DNA of 64,000 bases from Lingula anatina (GCF_001039355.2 NW_019775548.1:144928-208927); one strand, 5' to 3'; positions 36,001 through 51,027 are shown, counted from the stretch's first letter. Notes: generated by a model from the sequence alone, not told the origin. Numbers and translations are program-made.

Positions 36001-39000
36001 AACACATAACCAGAAATATATCAGCAAGATGAACAATTGTAATGTCATCTGGTACCAACAGTTTGCCTGTGCTAAAACGGAATTCAATCCGAACTTGTTC
36101 AACCAATACATTGACTGTGTTCCAAGCAATTGCAATTGGTTTTGGTACGGTTCCATCAGATATATACATCTCCTTTGCCCACAAACCACAGCTGGAGGTC
36201 AATAGTTTCTAAGAACACACAAGATTGCAGTTTTATTATGAGACCTAATTCACTCTCTCCTCCCCTTTGTGCAAAAAAAGGGGATGACTCATCACATTTT
36301 GAGGGTTACGAAGCAAAAAAGACCGTAAATTTATCAGTTGGTTGAGAATCTTTTGACTGATAAGTTATTGATTTGAGGCCAATAATATAACATTTGCATG
36401 CTCTAGTTTTGCACAAATATGATGTCACTAATAATCAAAGAGAGCGATACTACTTTCAGGAAAAATACCGAGAATCACAAAAGGTGAGCAATAAGTTTTT
36501 TTCTAAGTTAGATTTTTGGTAGAAGCACTAACATAATTAAGAATATTTTGTCAAATAATATATAAATAATGTTTGGAAAAACCTTTCCCAAAAAAATCTT
36601 AATTCATTATATAATGTGGCTATCTCCAATTGCAAGGGACACTGTCTACAAGCATGGCAGACATGACACACAGTTATAAGTCTCTGTCTTTTCTTTTTTG
36701 GATTACCAGAGAAGATTTATGACTTCACTAAAAACTGGATATTTTACTGAAACACTTTTATAGTTTCCACTAGATATACCACGCTTATGCAGTTTGCTAC
36801 AGCAGAAATCAATAAGGGATTCCTTGGATGTTAAAGATTTGCAACAGTATCTAAAACTCTACTAATAGCAACTATAGCATCCACTCAGAAAAAGAACCAC
36901 TCACTGCCCTTGTTTTAAGTCCTAGTTTCAATCATATGCCAGACTTTTTCAGAAAAAAAGAAAAATAAAATGAGAAATGACTTCCCATTTTGACAGAATA
37001 TAAGTTAACCCTCAGAGCCTTAAATACCAGGACATAACTGAATATAGTTATTAAATATCTCTGCAATATAGACTTAATTGTTTTCAAGGTAAATTCAATT
37101 CTGCATCAGCTCCCCTCTCTATTTTCCATACTTAAATCTCTATACAATAAGAGACTAGTAATAAGAGACTAGAGACTAGTCTAATAAGAGTCTAATAAGA
37201 GACTAGTAATGACTTTCTACCTACCATATCACTGCTGTTTGGTTTCATCAAACATACAGGTACAGACACTTACATACATTGGTACACTGTGTTTAATACC
37301 CCAATGGTAAGGTGGAAGAAGAGATAAAAACATTTTTGAAAGGTCAAAGAAATGGAGAGCATGTATAAACACTCAGTGTTCCAGGAATATCTTGAGTTAC
37401 CAGCATATCTCATCTTCTTGCTGAGTGATACACAACTTAACATCTCTGAAACTTGGGTAGATTACAGAAACGGTAGATTCTTGCATGTGTTTTATCTAAA
37501 ATATACTTCTTAACCGCTACCTATACTGGTTTACACAAACACATTGTTTTTAGTTTGTTTCCTTCTAAAAATCCTACAAGTATATATAATTAAATTAAAC
37601 TTTACATTAATGCTGTTTTATCACTGATCTTAAATTTTCACAGATAAAAACTAAAAATTAAGCCTTTCACTAAAAACTGAGTCTTCTTAGAAAAAAGTTC
37701 CTCAAATGTCAGAGCTGATATCAGTATCATGGTGTGCACCAATGCAGGTTTCTCAACACTGCAAGACTGCCAAACACACTGTCCAATATCAAATAAACTG
37801 TTTTGCGCTTGGAAATACTTGCAAAATTGCTATCCTTCTACTGGTTTTTCAATAAAGAAAGATATTCCAAGAGAAATGGAAAACTTTAAGACTCATTTAC
37901 ATTGTCTATAACTGGTGTAATGTTTACTAGGTCAAATTAAATAATTTTTGGTGGTAATATAATCCAAAATTTAATACAGTCATCCAAAAGAAAAAACATG
38001 AATTGTCAACACCTTAACTTTTATTTGCTCAGCAATCAATTCATAGAAACAAAGCTTTACTAACAGTATATTGATGGATAGGTTGATAAAAATATTTCCA
38101 GAATTGTGGCTTTGTGATAAATTTTTAATCCATATTCAAGAGTTTCAAACGAAAAAAAAAAGTACTACATGTATAATGAAAAGAACCTCACATAACTGTC
38201 TGTATAACCATCTGATCTCTGTACCCTACTTTGTAAACTCATCCTATTTTTCAGAAAATTTGAGAACGTCAATCGATAGAATGGAAGATGAAGTTTCCAT
38301 TTTCTTTGTAATTAGCCGTCTCATTAATTTACTTTCCAGCACTGGCTGCCAACTTTCCCAGTAGGTGAAATGAGTATTATCTTGGCATTTATCAGTGAAA
38401 TATTTTGTATTATTTGGGCAAATAGCCAATACAAGATACATAAACATATATTTGAAAAATCATTTGCTGTAACAAAGACATATGCCCGAAATTTATGTTT
38501 TTGTGTCATTTTTGAGAAAATATTTTGATCAAACCACAACATTCAACAAACATTTGACTCCATGCATTTTCTGGAGTGCAACTTTTCTTTTGAAATTGTA
38601 ATGCAGCAGATACCATGATTTTCATTACCTTTTTGGAATGCTTCCTTCTTTTATGCCTGCGGATGTGCTGAAATGCCAATGGCGGTCTCCTCACTGGTTT
38701 CCTAACTGGCATGACAAACCTTTCTGCTTACAATAAATAGGCATCCGTTCTGCAATGTGATCTTCAGATTTAATTCAAACCCTATGTGCCTCCCACATCA
38801 GTTTCTTAATGGTATTGGAAAATTGTCATTGCATATCGTGACAGTCTCATTCTGTCTGAATAATCCCAGTTTTCATATTTTACCATCAGTTCCATTAAAG
38901 ACTACGGATACCACACAGACAGTAATCTTCCATGTTCCAAGCAAATATGCCAGAATCGGATTAGATTTGTATCTCAATTTCCATCTAGACTTGATACAAC

Positions 39001-42000
39001 GTGGACATCAACCAAAGCGAGGTAAACAATTAAAACTTATAAGGAACATAAATGGAGCGAATACAGGAACCCACTGAACATTTAGCAATGGTTCACTCAT
39101 TTGCTCAAAGCTGATTATCACAATATATCAAAAATTTTGTCAATCATCTTTTGTCCCTGTCCTCCCATTTGATAAATGACCAGCAGTTTTTAATACTGAT
39201 AGCCTAATGCTCCTAAAATCATATTTCTTAGGCTACTAACACTAAGTACAGAGCATGCCCAGGCCCCACTTAATGTACTAGGCTCAGCTGGTATTGTAAG
39301 TTATTGAACAATAAATCCTTTCAATACAGGACAGCAATTACTGCTAGGAGCTGGCTATAAATATCCGTTTCATTTTATCTAGAATTCACAGTGCCTACAG
39401 AATGAATTAATTAAAGCGTGGAATTAAAATTGTCATGTTTCTAATTTAACATCAAAACATCTTTATATTTGACTGTTTGACAACTGAGACTAGTTTCTTT
39501 TAAAAACTAAATTTTGTTCTTTGACATTTCCACCTCAGAGTGAATAAATAATAACCAGTGCAGAAATGAGAGAAATTGAAATGTACATATGAGTTTCCAC
39601 TAAAAATCACTGTTCCACTTTCCACATGACCTCATACTACCATTACTTAACTGATAGTTTTCTATTATAAATTGGATTTTCAAAACCTTTGCTTGAGTTA
39701 TTAGATGTCGGATTCCATGATTTATTTACTACAATCAATAAACACAATTATTTTTTTAATCAAATATCTCCATATCACATTGCATAAGTTGTCAGTGCAA
39801 TTATAGGTGAATGATGAACACAATGTAAATCATCAGAAATACAAGACAAGAAAATTTGGGAAAATCCGCTAGAGGTGAGGTTAACATCACCAATAATGAT
39901 AAAGCACTATGCGTTGGAATATTGTCTAAGAAAGCAAAACAAAAGCGACTTGCTCAATATACAATGGTGAATTCATTTTTGTGCAACAGTTTGTTATTTG
40001 ACAAATCTTATTAAGAAACAACAACCATAAAAATATCCATGGATATATTCTGCTGCGCCACACTTCATATTCTGTTGCTAATTCTGAGGCCACTCTCCTA
40101 AAAATTCCACGAAGTCTTGTTGGATTTTGTGTAAATTAAGTTGCAAGACTGAACTATCTCCAATGATTCCTATAACTGCACACCATTTTCCCTATTAAAT
40201 ATCACCATGCATACATTATCAAAAGGACTCTTGTCACAAAAGAACATCCAAGAAACTGCTAATTCATGGATAATTTCCAGACAAATGAAACTTATATTCT
40301 CCCTGATTCTTGAATGAGTCTGAAATGGAATGTAAAATATTGTCTCCAATACAGATTCAAAGAAGCCAGTGGCTGTGTATACTTCTCAGCACTAATTTTC
40401 ATCTGAAGGGTACAAAATGACAACCAATCAATAGGATGCATAATGGCTGAACTACAGATTTTACGAAGTGCTCTTGAGATCGCTTTAATTTTCAGATTGC
40501 CCCTTTTAAATAACAAAGCATAATTGGTTCATGGATGCAACCTTTGATTCACAGAATCAGGCAATATAGCATGGCCTATGACTCAACTCCTATAAAGCCT
40601 AACTAATCATCTTGTTCCCGGAACATGCAGTCCTCCTAAGTTGACTTTCCTCCATATACTTATATTGGCTTCAGTCCCTCTGGATCCGCTGATGGCTCCA
40701 GGCAGACTACTTTTTAATTTTGAAGTCACAGTGGTAATGCACAAGCCATGTTTACTGTGCCAGCCCTAACTTTCCTTCTGGTAAGCAAACTACAACTTAA
40801 ATGGGTCTATCTGTTGTGATCAATAACTACCCATTGGTTTACTGTATTAGGGATTAGCTCTATACCAGGGTCATCATTGAAACTGTGAAATATCTGTGGA
40901 AATATCTTGCAGTTTTATGAAGTTTTTTTTGTTTTAGTAGACTTTGTTTTAGTTAGATTTTGGAGTCCCATTTTTTAAGTTATTCTTTTGCAGAAGTGGC
41001 ACAGACAGCAATGACAACTTTCATCCCTCCTTTTACTAGAGAATCCATAATAAATCATGATGAGCATTGGCTTGAGGCTGGAGACATAAGTTAGCCATTT
41101 CAGACATCATTCATAATGTTCTTCTGCAAATAACTTTGATCCTCAGTAGGTAAGTGGAGTTCTGTGCAGCAGATAATTTACCCCTGATCTTGTACAATCT
41201 CTTTGCTGTTCTTAAACACAAATTCCCTAGGCCCCCAAATACAATGCCTGATGTGCATTTGGCTACAGTCAAAATCAACTTCACAGCACTTCAAGAAAAA
41301 TACATCAAAAAGCTACACAAATAAGTTTTACTTGATGACACAGCCCACATTGCTGCTTCTGAACCATATTCGATGCATTTGTCCTTTTGGAATACACTTG
41401 ACAGTGCATGGTTCAGTGGCTCAATGTGCAGCAAGCCAGGGACTATGAAGAGGATGCATGCCTCACTTGCTGCCATGTCTTTTAGATATCCATTGCTATA
41501 TTGATGCAGATATGTTAGGTGCACTGGGCAAAAAAGGTAGTCCAGGGAATATAGTGCAGCCATTAGCACCAACATTTTGATCTCTCTCCAAGGTCTAGAG
41601 CCATTAAGTGCTGGGAAACACCCGCCACAATTAATCTGGATTTGGGAGTAAATATTTTAAAATGCGGCAAAACATTTATGGCTTTTGAAGCCAAATATTG
41701 TTCTATATGGTTTTAGTCAAAGGCAGTTGGATCCAAGAAATAAATTAAAGTCTTTAAAAATTGATTGTATTAATTTATAAAGATCTTCCAGAACGAAAAT
41801 TCCAATCTGTTCTTAGTCTTCTAATTATCACCCTTGGGATGTGGTAATTCTTCCCATCAAATAGCATAATATAAAAATTGAGTTAGGTTGAAAAAAAAAA
41901 TAATATCCTGTACAAATCCCACCTGTCTCCTTGGAAAAGCACTCCACAAACAGTTAATCTTTTTTCCAATCCAAAAGTGTTTCCTGCTTAATATTGACAG

Positions 42001-45000
42001 CCTATAATGAAATTTGGACACAGAGCCATATCCAGCAAGGAAAGTACAAAGTTTCATCGATCAAGACAATAATTTTCTGGCACAAGATGTCTGTTATAAT
42101 GTTTTGATTCAATTACCCTCGATGAACGGCAGATTTATGGAGCCAAAACTCTGACCAACTCTCAACCATTTTATGTAAATAATGGTTCTAAACAGAACAC
42201 AGTAAGGTTGCTTTCCCAACAGAATCAAGAAAGTGGATTTTCTATACCCAAAATGGATGATACAATATATGTATGCATCTATTACCTTCTGTATAAGAAC
42301 ATTATTGGTACAACTGTGCTGTGTTTTACAACTGATCTCAATGGAAATGGTAAAATTCAAATTCATATAATAAATTGATTTGCACAATATATAATAAAAA
42401 TATATTCAATTAAAAAAATTAGTGTATTTGAATGGTTATATAGATAGCTCTATTTGAAATAAATGTTTGATCAAACAACTGAGTAAATAAGCGTTTCTAA
42501 AGAAAGGCCATAGTTGTGGTAGGTGTGATCTTCAGTTCCTGGATGTGGCATCTCTGATTGTGGTAGGTGAGCCAAACAAGGGCATTTCAACAGTGGAACA
42601 AAATACTTTACAGATTTCATTTCTCTGGGAAATTTTTTGTTTTAGTCTGATAATAACTTTGACATATATACTTGATACTTCTTGATACACTGGTCTCAAG
42701 GCAAGAAAAACAGGCTATAACAAGTCGCAGGAAAAAGTTCACCAGGAAGCCAGAAACTTGCACGTTTAGATTGGTTGGAAAATAAAATGAGATGAAACCA
42801 TCTAGTCCATCAAGGATAGAAAGGACAAGGGTATTATGACTGCCATCTACACCAGTACCTGGGCACAGCACTTAACTTGATACTTAAATAGATTTGCTTG
42901 AAAACCAGGATCTCCTAGACAACCCAGACAGCCATATTCATCCATCCTTGGTTAACTTCGACCAATAATTATAGTATATATATGATCTTGTTTAAATGCA
43001 TATGTTTCAAACAATACCTACAACAGCTAGTTTTAATAAAGAAAGTTCACAGAACTATCTGAATGAAAATCCTGCTGCCTGCCATTTTAAGCATCATTTA
43101 TAACAATACATTAATACAGATAAATTAGACATGGATATCCATCATTTTCATCTGAAAGACTTATTAAACTATGTGAATCAAAGAGGTACCTTTTACCTCC
43201 ACAAGTAAAAATAGAAAATGACAAAAACAACTTACACATGGATTGTTCCACAGCTGAAAGGGATGGTGAAACAGACTGCTTCTCATTTCACCCATGTGAA
43301 GCTGAAGAGATGTTCCCTTTTTATATCCCTTCCTGTTATTCTTACCATCATAGTGCTCACCACTCCTGCTCTGGATGCTAATTCTGAGAAATTCCATGCC
43401 ATTAGCAGTAAATACATGTAGGATTATTTCTCGAACCGTTTAGAAGAGGATTAAAGATTTAAACATAATTCTCGCCGCATGCCATTGGATGCAGTGTCTC
43501 GTCTCTGTTAGAATAATATCATGAGAAATAATGACTGATTCAGATATATTGTTTTCACTGTGTGCTCAAGAATTTCCTCTGCATTCTCAGAATGTCCTAC
43601 TTATGCCAATTGCAGGATGCAATAAATATACAATTTTTTCAATAAAGTCTATGATCACTATTTAAGAACCATCCGTTGTTGTCAGAAAAGAGACTATTTT
43701 GTCTGCAATGGAGAATCAAATTGAAGCAAGTTCAATGCAGTTCTTATGTGTTTACACACACCTTCTTCCACATCTCTGCACTTCCTCTCTGTTCTAAGAA
43801 ATCCCCAACCACAATTACAACTAAATAATACATATACCAAACAATGAAATCTGGAAATTTTCATTGAAATGGTAATTAAGCACAGCCACCAGAGAAGGGT
43901 CTAGAAAACAAGGCTGATGATCTTCCATTAGGTGAACAATCTTCCATGGCCAACAATTTTAAAATTGTCTCTCTGGAAACTTTTAATAACCTTCTGGATT
44001 ACCCAGGCAGCCATCTTAATCCATCCACTGTTCATTTAGAGCAAGTATTATAGTATATATGTTCCCCTGGCATAAATCTTTAATCATTATCAGAAATATA
44101 TAAAAGCACTGGAGATTTCATCAAATAAGATAAAATAAAAAAAATTGCAGCTTTCTTACTTGTAGCAGCCAGAGTCCAAATCTGCCATGTGCAAAATTTT
44201 GAGCTTTTTATCCAAAGAAGTATAATTTTTTCTACCATCCTGTCGACTAAATAACGAAAACAACAAATTGGCATTGGCAGTGCTTCCTTCACAGAAACAG
44301 CTATAAAGAAGAATTCTCTTATCCATCTTCAAAGCAATATCTCAGAATCTTTAAGCATGTCTCACCACAACAACAAAGACCCGAGATTGACCATCCATGT
44401 CTCTGACCAGCATGTGGACAGAGCAAGCCTGCTGGGCCATACAATGCAGGCCCGTAGCCAGGGGGGGTTCGGGGGGTTCGAAAGAACCGCCCTTTTTGTC
44501 AGGAAAAGGTCCATTCTGTGTAAAATTTTGTCTAGGTACACAAAGGTTTCATTAAAAAAGGTCCACTTTTTTTAGAAAAAGAACCCCCCTTTTGAATTTG
44601 CTGGCTACGGGCCTGCAATGGCCATAGCCAACAACTTCAAAGGGGTTCTTATTCTGTAAAAGTGGACCTTCGTACCATAATGGCATAAAACCTAGACCAA
44701 AATTTGAATCAGATCAGACCCTTTCCCCAATCAAATTGTGCATCTTTCCAACCCCTTGAAAACCCTCTGCATAAGGCCCTGCATACAGTATTGCTGTAAA
44801 AGGAAAAAGTTGAAATAGATCTGGCCTTGACAGATAATCAGGGAACTTAAATAGATACACTTGTATAGGAGACCAGTGTATCAAGAAGTGTCAAGGCAAT
44901 GTTTTATATATGTCAAAGCTAATTGCGTCTGAGGATTTTTTCCTGTAATAGATACAACAGCAGCTAATAAATGGATGGCACTTTTGCTAGCATTTGAACA

Positions 45001-48000
45001 TCTGCTGCATAAAGAACATTTAAGACTAGAGCATAAAGAAAATTTAAGACCACAGCATATACTTTAAAATGTTCTAGCTGTTCAGCTGTATCAGGAGAAT
45101 TGAAAATAATTTTTGGCAAAATATCTTTATGGCCACAAAATCAAAATAAATTAATAGAAGAATAACAATAATAACAACAACAAACAAATAAATAAAATTA
45201 AAATAAATAAAAATCTAATTAAATTACCAAACAAAATCAAATATCATACCCTTGGCAAAGGTAAAATATCTGATCAGTATTAAAAACACTAATATCACAG
45301 ACCCACATGTAAGCAGTAACAAGTGCTTCCTTACAACTTCCACTTATACTCAAACTGGTCAGCACAATTCAAATGTTGGATGTGCCACAAAACACAATCC
45401 CAGCCACTCAGTCACTGCATCACCACTAACACATTTTCAACATCCAAACAAACATAATTACCTATAGAATCTAAGGTCACCTACAGGCAAAATTTAAATA
45501 AAACACATCAAATAACATCTAAACAACAACTTGCCACAATGAGAAATCTCAGATCTAAGAGTTTTCTAAAAGTCAAGAGAAAATTTTGGAGAGCTGATGG
45601 GGTTTATTCCTACCTTTGATCTTCTTTCTGGAATTGCATAGATGTCTTCCGTCAGTGGACCAACTTTGTGTTTGACATCCCCGGGTGACGTCTCGGACTC
45701 CGTGTCATGGTGGTCCGCTGATATGCCACTGTCTGGAGAGTTGATGTCCTTCCTTGAAATTAAAAAATTGAAACTCTTTAAACCTGTATCTAAACTAAAA
45801 TTGAAACTGTCTTTCAAGACCTCAATCAAACTAATTTTAGTAATTATATTATTATAATTATAAGATAATGCAACTTTGTGTCCATTAATAGTAATTTGGG
45901 GCTGTTGTGTGTGAAAATAAGTTATGTGTATACTTAAAGTAGGGTTTGCACAGTTTTTGTATGATATAAACATTTATTGCTGTGTTTCTTTCAAATACAC
46001 ACACACACACACACATTCAGAGACACTCTTGCACGTGCCTGCGCACAGTCACACACATGCCCACGCACACACAGAGGCACCAAATGATGAATGTTATCCT
46101 TGATGGCAATTCAGTTAAAATTTCATCAAAGAAATGTTGGTTATCTTCCAAGACTCAAATTACTCTCTCCCAGAAGGCAATTCATTCCAAACATAGACAT
46201 AAAAGCAATAAAAGCAGCAGAAAAATAAATTGAATTTAAGAAACAGACAAACTGTAATCAACTTAGGTGCCTTGGGAATTCTTATCTCCATCTCTCTTGG
46301 CAGAGGCTTAGTAGCCATTAAAACACTGGAGGCTTCAGAGAATTGATTTGTGATTTTTATAAGCATATGGTTGGAATACTCGGAGACAAGATAGTTAAAA
46401 CCTGTTGAAAGTTGACCTGTTGCCCATTGTTGTGTATGAGCCATGGAATCTTTATTCAAGTGGAAGAATCGGTAAAAGGTGACTTCAGATAGCTGTTGTC
46501 TTTCCGTTTGATAAACCTTTATGAAAGCAACCACGATACACTAGCCTTCAGCAACAAAGCCTAATAGTTGTTAAGGCATAGAACAGATAATCAAAATAAG
46601 CAGTACACTGTTGCATACAATTAATGCAGTAGTCGCAGAATTATTTCTCTCTTGCTGCCCACAAACTAAATTGCGTGGTGAGATCTTAACATGGAGTGAG
46701 TGCATCTGTCCGACTGCCCGCCACAAGAGACAAAAGACTGATTGCACCATGCTCTGAGACTGTTGAAAGATCAGGCTAATACAGATGCTTATCAATCCCA
46801 CTACAACATCTGACTATAAATTACTCTGCTGTAAAAGCTTTTAAAAGTTTTCTTTTCCAGTGAGGGTATTTTGAAGTATATACTTTATAAAATATCCCAT
46901 GTTATTAATAGGAGATGTGAAGAATTATCTGAGAGTTATACTTTGAAAAATAAAAAAGTTAAGAACAGACGCAAACTTGTTCTAGGTCACTCAAGAAAAA
47001 GTCTGCCAGATGAAAGAAATGAATCAATATTAATTAATGAGAATTTTAAAAGAATTATACTCATATAATATTACAATATGACATATTAACATTATATCAT
47101 AATTTCATTCAATATCTAACTCACTTTTTGTCTTTGGTAGCACCCGAATTCTCTGCTTTAATCTCCGTCTCTTTCTTTTCTTCAAGACTGCTTTTCGCCG
47201 AATTTTCTAAACTCGAGTAGTACCCAAGAAAACCTTTGCTGGAAGTGCTAGTGGTGGCATAGGGAGTCTCTTCTTCTTCACCCTCCTCCGTGTGCCCGAT
47301 ACTCACAAGTTTTTTCTCCTCTGATCCAAAATCCACACTTTCGTATAGTCCCGCACCAGATTTGCCATCGGGAGAATCCATACTGGCCGTCGAAGTTGTC
47401 ATCGATGATGGCGAGGTGACACTATCAGACATGGGGGATTGACCATGAGCAGGGTTGGCATTCAAGTTCATGCCCATTGCCATGAGGTCAAGCTGGGCAT
47501 ATTTTTTACGTCCTTTATTGGCCTCGGCCTGGCGACTACTGGCTGATGTGACGTCGATGCTTTCATATGGGTCTTCAAAGGATTCAAACTCTCCCACGGA
47601 GCTGCTGTGACCCTCGGTGCCTGTGTTGTTTGAGTTGATTATGTCGTCGTTCAGCCGGTAGTTTGGGTTGGCGAAACTGGTGAAGGTCTCAAAATCTGCA
47701 AAGATGAAAATAGCACTTTGAGAATAAAAATTAATAAATCTGTCATCATCATTATCATCATCAAGTGTCCGGCCTGGTGCAGGCATCGACGATCATGATT
47801 CTCCAGTTTACTCTATTTTCAGTTGATTGGATGAGCTCATTGTTGTACAGTACAAATCTGATAAAATACAAATATATTCACCAGTATGTTTTAAGCTGGA
47901 ACCTGAAAACATCAAAACAGGAACAGAAACTGTTGTTGTCTTTAAATACAAAAAATACTCAGAACACAGTCAACCTAAGAAACAATTATCATGAGACCAT

Positions 48001-50985
48001 TACTAACAGTTAATTGACAAATAAGGACTAGAACAACTAGAACTATCACGCTGAAATGTCTACATTACAGTCTTTTAACATATCTTTAAGTTTTCTTGTA
48101 TCTGAAATCAATACTTTAAAACACCATAATGCCAGCTAATACTCCAAGCAGTCTAACACACAAAAATCTACTTGACAAACCAATATCGTCATCAAATCTG
48201 ACACACACCTTTCTCATGCCACAAAAATAGCTCTAGATGAAAAAAAAAATGTTCCAATTTGAAAAAAAACCTTCTTTTCTAAGTAATCTTGAAGTCTCTA
48301 TTCAACGAAACCTCAAAACTACAGTGCTTTGATCATCCACTGGAGGATTTGCTAATGTGCCCTCTCTCCGGCAGATTATCAATCATTCTGACAAAAGCTA
48401 CAAATATATTCACGATAATACACCCCCAAGGCCATAGAAACCATATTGGCCACAACTGTATTTGAAAGACATAAAATACACTATTATACACACATAAACA
48501 GTGTACTAAATAGTAAACGTTATAACTTTAAAAATAGCTATAATTCAATTAAAATAAATTACAGAACCGTATTATTCATAAAACAAGGAGCTGAATCTAC
48601 CATTTAGCCATTACGTAATGTATACTTGAGGCAGGGCCTCTATTTATAACTATATAATGCCATAAGCCCTAGGGAATACATGTACCTAGCTAGAGCTACA
48701 TAGATATATACCCCATTCACACTACAGTTGCCAAAATGCGCATTTCTATAATTCGGATTTTTCGTAAGGAATCCGATTCGGTATTGCGTTCACACTCGCT
48801 AAGTGAATCCGAATCCCATGTTGAAAATTTCAGGTTTAACTTCCTGTTTTGAACACTCGCGCATGCGCCGCACAGGAAATCTTAAAATACCAACAAAAAT
48901 TTGTGACGACAAATGCAACTCAGAAGACATTCCAGCATTCTTGAGAAGTACATGTATAAGGTGGCAAAATAAGTTTGTTTCCTCATGTTGTAGTGAGTGG
49001 TGACCTCCAAATACGTTTGGTGCAATCGCTAAAGTAATAAACAAGCGTTCATAGATATCCGCACTTATCAGCACACATGCGCAGTAAGATCTGTACAGGT
49101 GTCGATTCCGGTAAGTTATCCGGATCGCGCTTAGAAATCCACCTCGCTTGCAGGATTTTGAAAATGCGCATTACAAAAATCCTCTTGCGTTCACACTACT
49201 GCATTTATTCGAACTGTGACCTAATTCGCAATTTATCCGGATAACTGAGCATAGTGTGAACGGGGTAATAATGTGTATTGAAAGAGCAACCACTGCGAAA
49301 TACTTTAGACAGGAAATCAGTCTGTATGCATCACTGGATGACCATATTAGAAATGTGTCGGTTAATGTAACAGTATGATGAAATGCGCCAGTCTGATAAT
49401 TATGGTCTAAAATAGTCCAGTCTGAGAGCAGCTTCAGTCCACCGAAGAGGTCCATCTCTGACATGTAATTGATCTTCAGTGTGGCACTTTCATACACATC
49501 TATACATCTGTGATTCACGCAGTTCATATAGTATGTATGACAGCTAGCTAGGGTACCATCAATTCAAAAATGTCACAAATGCCTACCTCGTAACTTCTCA
49601 GCCAGTATGCGTATGTTACCTTAGTATTTTGTTTCACAGCGTAGATCCACTAAATTAAATAGGTAACGTCTCAAATTCAAAACTGTCATGCAATATAGAG
49701 ACAGGAATCGATCTACTTTGTAACACTCAGCTATTTTTATATACATTTTGCATTAGAGAAATTAAAAAAAAATACATGATGCTATTTATTTTATTATCTG
49801 ACTTGGTTATATATGAGATATTCTACTCCCGCTGATCATGGACGTAACAAACATCAAACAAAACCATTTGAACGCTTTGTTTTGATATGATACTCCTTAA
49901 GGTCTGCACACAGCCTTGGCTTTACTGGCCGTCTGCAAAAACTGGGTTCCCATGCCTGAATCAATCTAACAGGATCGATCTAACAGGGGTTTCTCACACA
50001 ATTGCTCTCAGCTTAAGTGACTTAGATGTCAGGCATGCCCACTGAAGCTGCTAAACGATAATTAATAACCCCTAGCAGCTTCAGTAGGCATGACAGACAT
50101 CTAAGCTGCTTAATGTGATTGCAATTTAGCGAAAATCCCCTTGGAGAGAGATCGATCCAAAGTTAGTACGATAAGGGCTGGGAATGGTCCCTAATATCTA
50201 AACCTAACATATGAAGGCAGCTGAGTACTCAGTGTGACTGCACTGTTCAATATGCAGAGACCATGAGTCATGTCTGAAACTTAAACTAAGCACAGTGCTG
50301 CGTTTCTATGACGTTAATGGCATAAAAAATTCACACCACACGGAACGTTTGAACAGTATCTGTCTGCGCCTAAAATCACGTAAAGCCATATATATATATG
50401 TCCAATCCAAATTACCATTATCTCCCATATACTTTATTCATAATTTACCGCATTTTTTATTTTATTTATCTTTGGTGATATACATTGTATTATCTTACAT
50501 GTACCAAAGAGGCTATATTTGTGAACGATTGAGAGTTAAATGTTGTATGTACATAGTGTAAATATAACATGTAACTTTAAATTGTTCACGTATAACATGT
50601 ACATATAACTCTCAATTGAGAATTAAATGTATACGTTGTGTGCGCACTTTAAACAGTGAAGTACAGTGGCTACAGGAAAAACCCACTGTATGAGCCACAG
50701 ACGGCTTTTATTTACCACACGTAATGGCGTATGGCCTGCTGTGGCTGGTCTCCAGTTCAAAATTCTCCAGGTAATGGCCACTGGTCGGTATTTTTCAAAG
50801 ACATGGTGGTCACTACCAGGAGATATCTGTTGCCCACACAAACACAAAATCAGAAAGTGAACAAAATGACAACATAGTCTTATATATGGTCATGAGGTCA
50901 CTAGAATTCAGCATTGTGCCAGCAGAACAGATTTATACCATTTAGGTACCTAATTACACATACATACAGAGAGAGAGAGAGAGAG

Positions 50986-51027
<42 letters not shown>

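Larger units (their letters stand above)
42657..44918. repeat. 2.3-kb block bounded by inverted repeats
   Basis: Left arm 42657-42698 contains CTTGATACACTGGTCTC; right arm 44869-44918 contains GAGACCAGTGTATCAAG, the exact inverse, and the match extends to ATATATGTCAAAG. Inside, two diverged direct repeats (about 42890-42990 and 43985-44065) share CCCAGRCAGCCAT..AATCCATCC and TTATAGTATATAT. No coding frame. Could be an old non-autonomous element or a foldback remnant. Confidence 0.5.
34977..45613 (-). other. Large FE65 intron (10.6 kb)
   Basis: Contains the candidate short-isoform exon (38629-38712), the CA repeat, a 2.3-kb inverted-repeat-bounded block and nested MITEs. Other stretches above 300 bp (35300-38600, 38720-42600) show no supported feature. 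Confidence 0.7.

Noticed and set aside
35959-36202. Minus-strand frame containing KLLVPDDITIVHLADIFLVM, flanked by CTCCAG and GTTATG
   Set aside because: Looks faintly protein-like, but acceptor and donor are weak and its phases do not fit the flanking FE65 exons as a needed exon.
38757-39077. 106-residue plus-strand open frame
   Set aside because: No recognisable family, no repeats or splice context; length is reachable by chance in 64 kb.
46160-46534. 124-residue minus-strand open frame in an FE65 intron
   Set aside because: Aromatic-rich low-information sequence without domain resemblance or splice support.
48799-49527. Open frames of 91 and 118 residues on the minus strand
   Set aside because: They fall mostly within or at the edge of the CCCCRTTCACACTA MITE and resemble no transposase.
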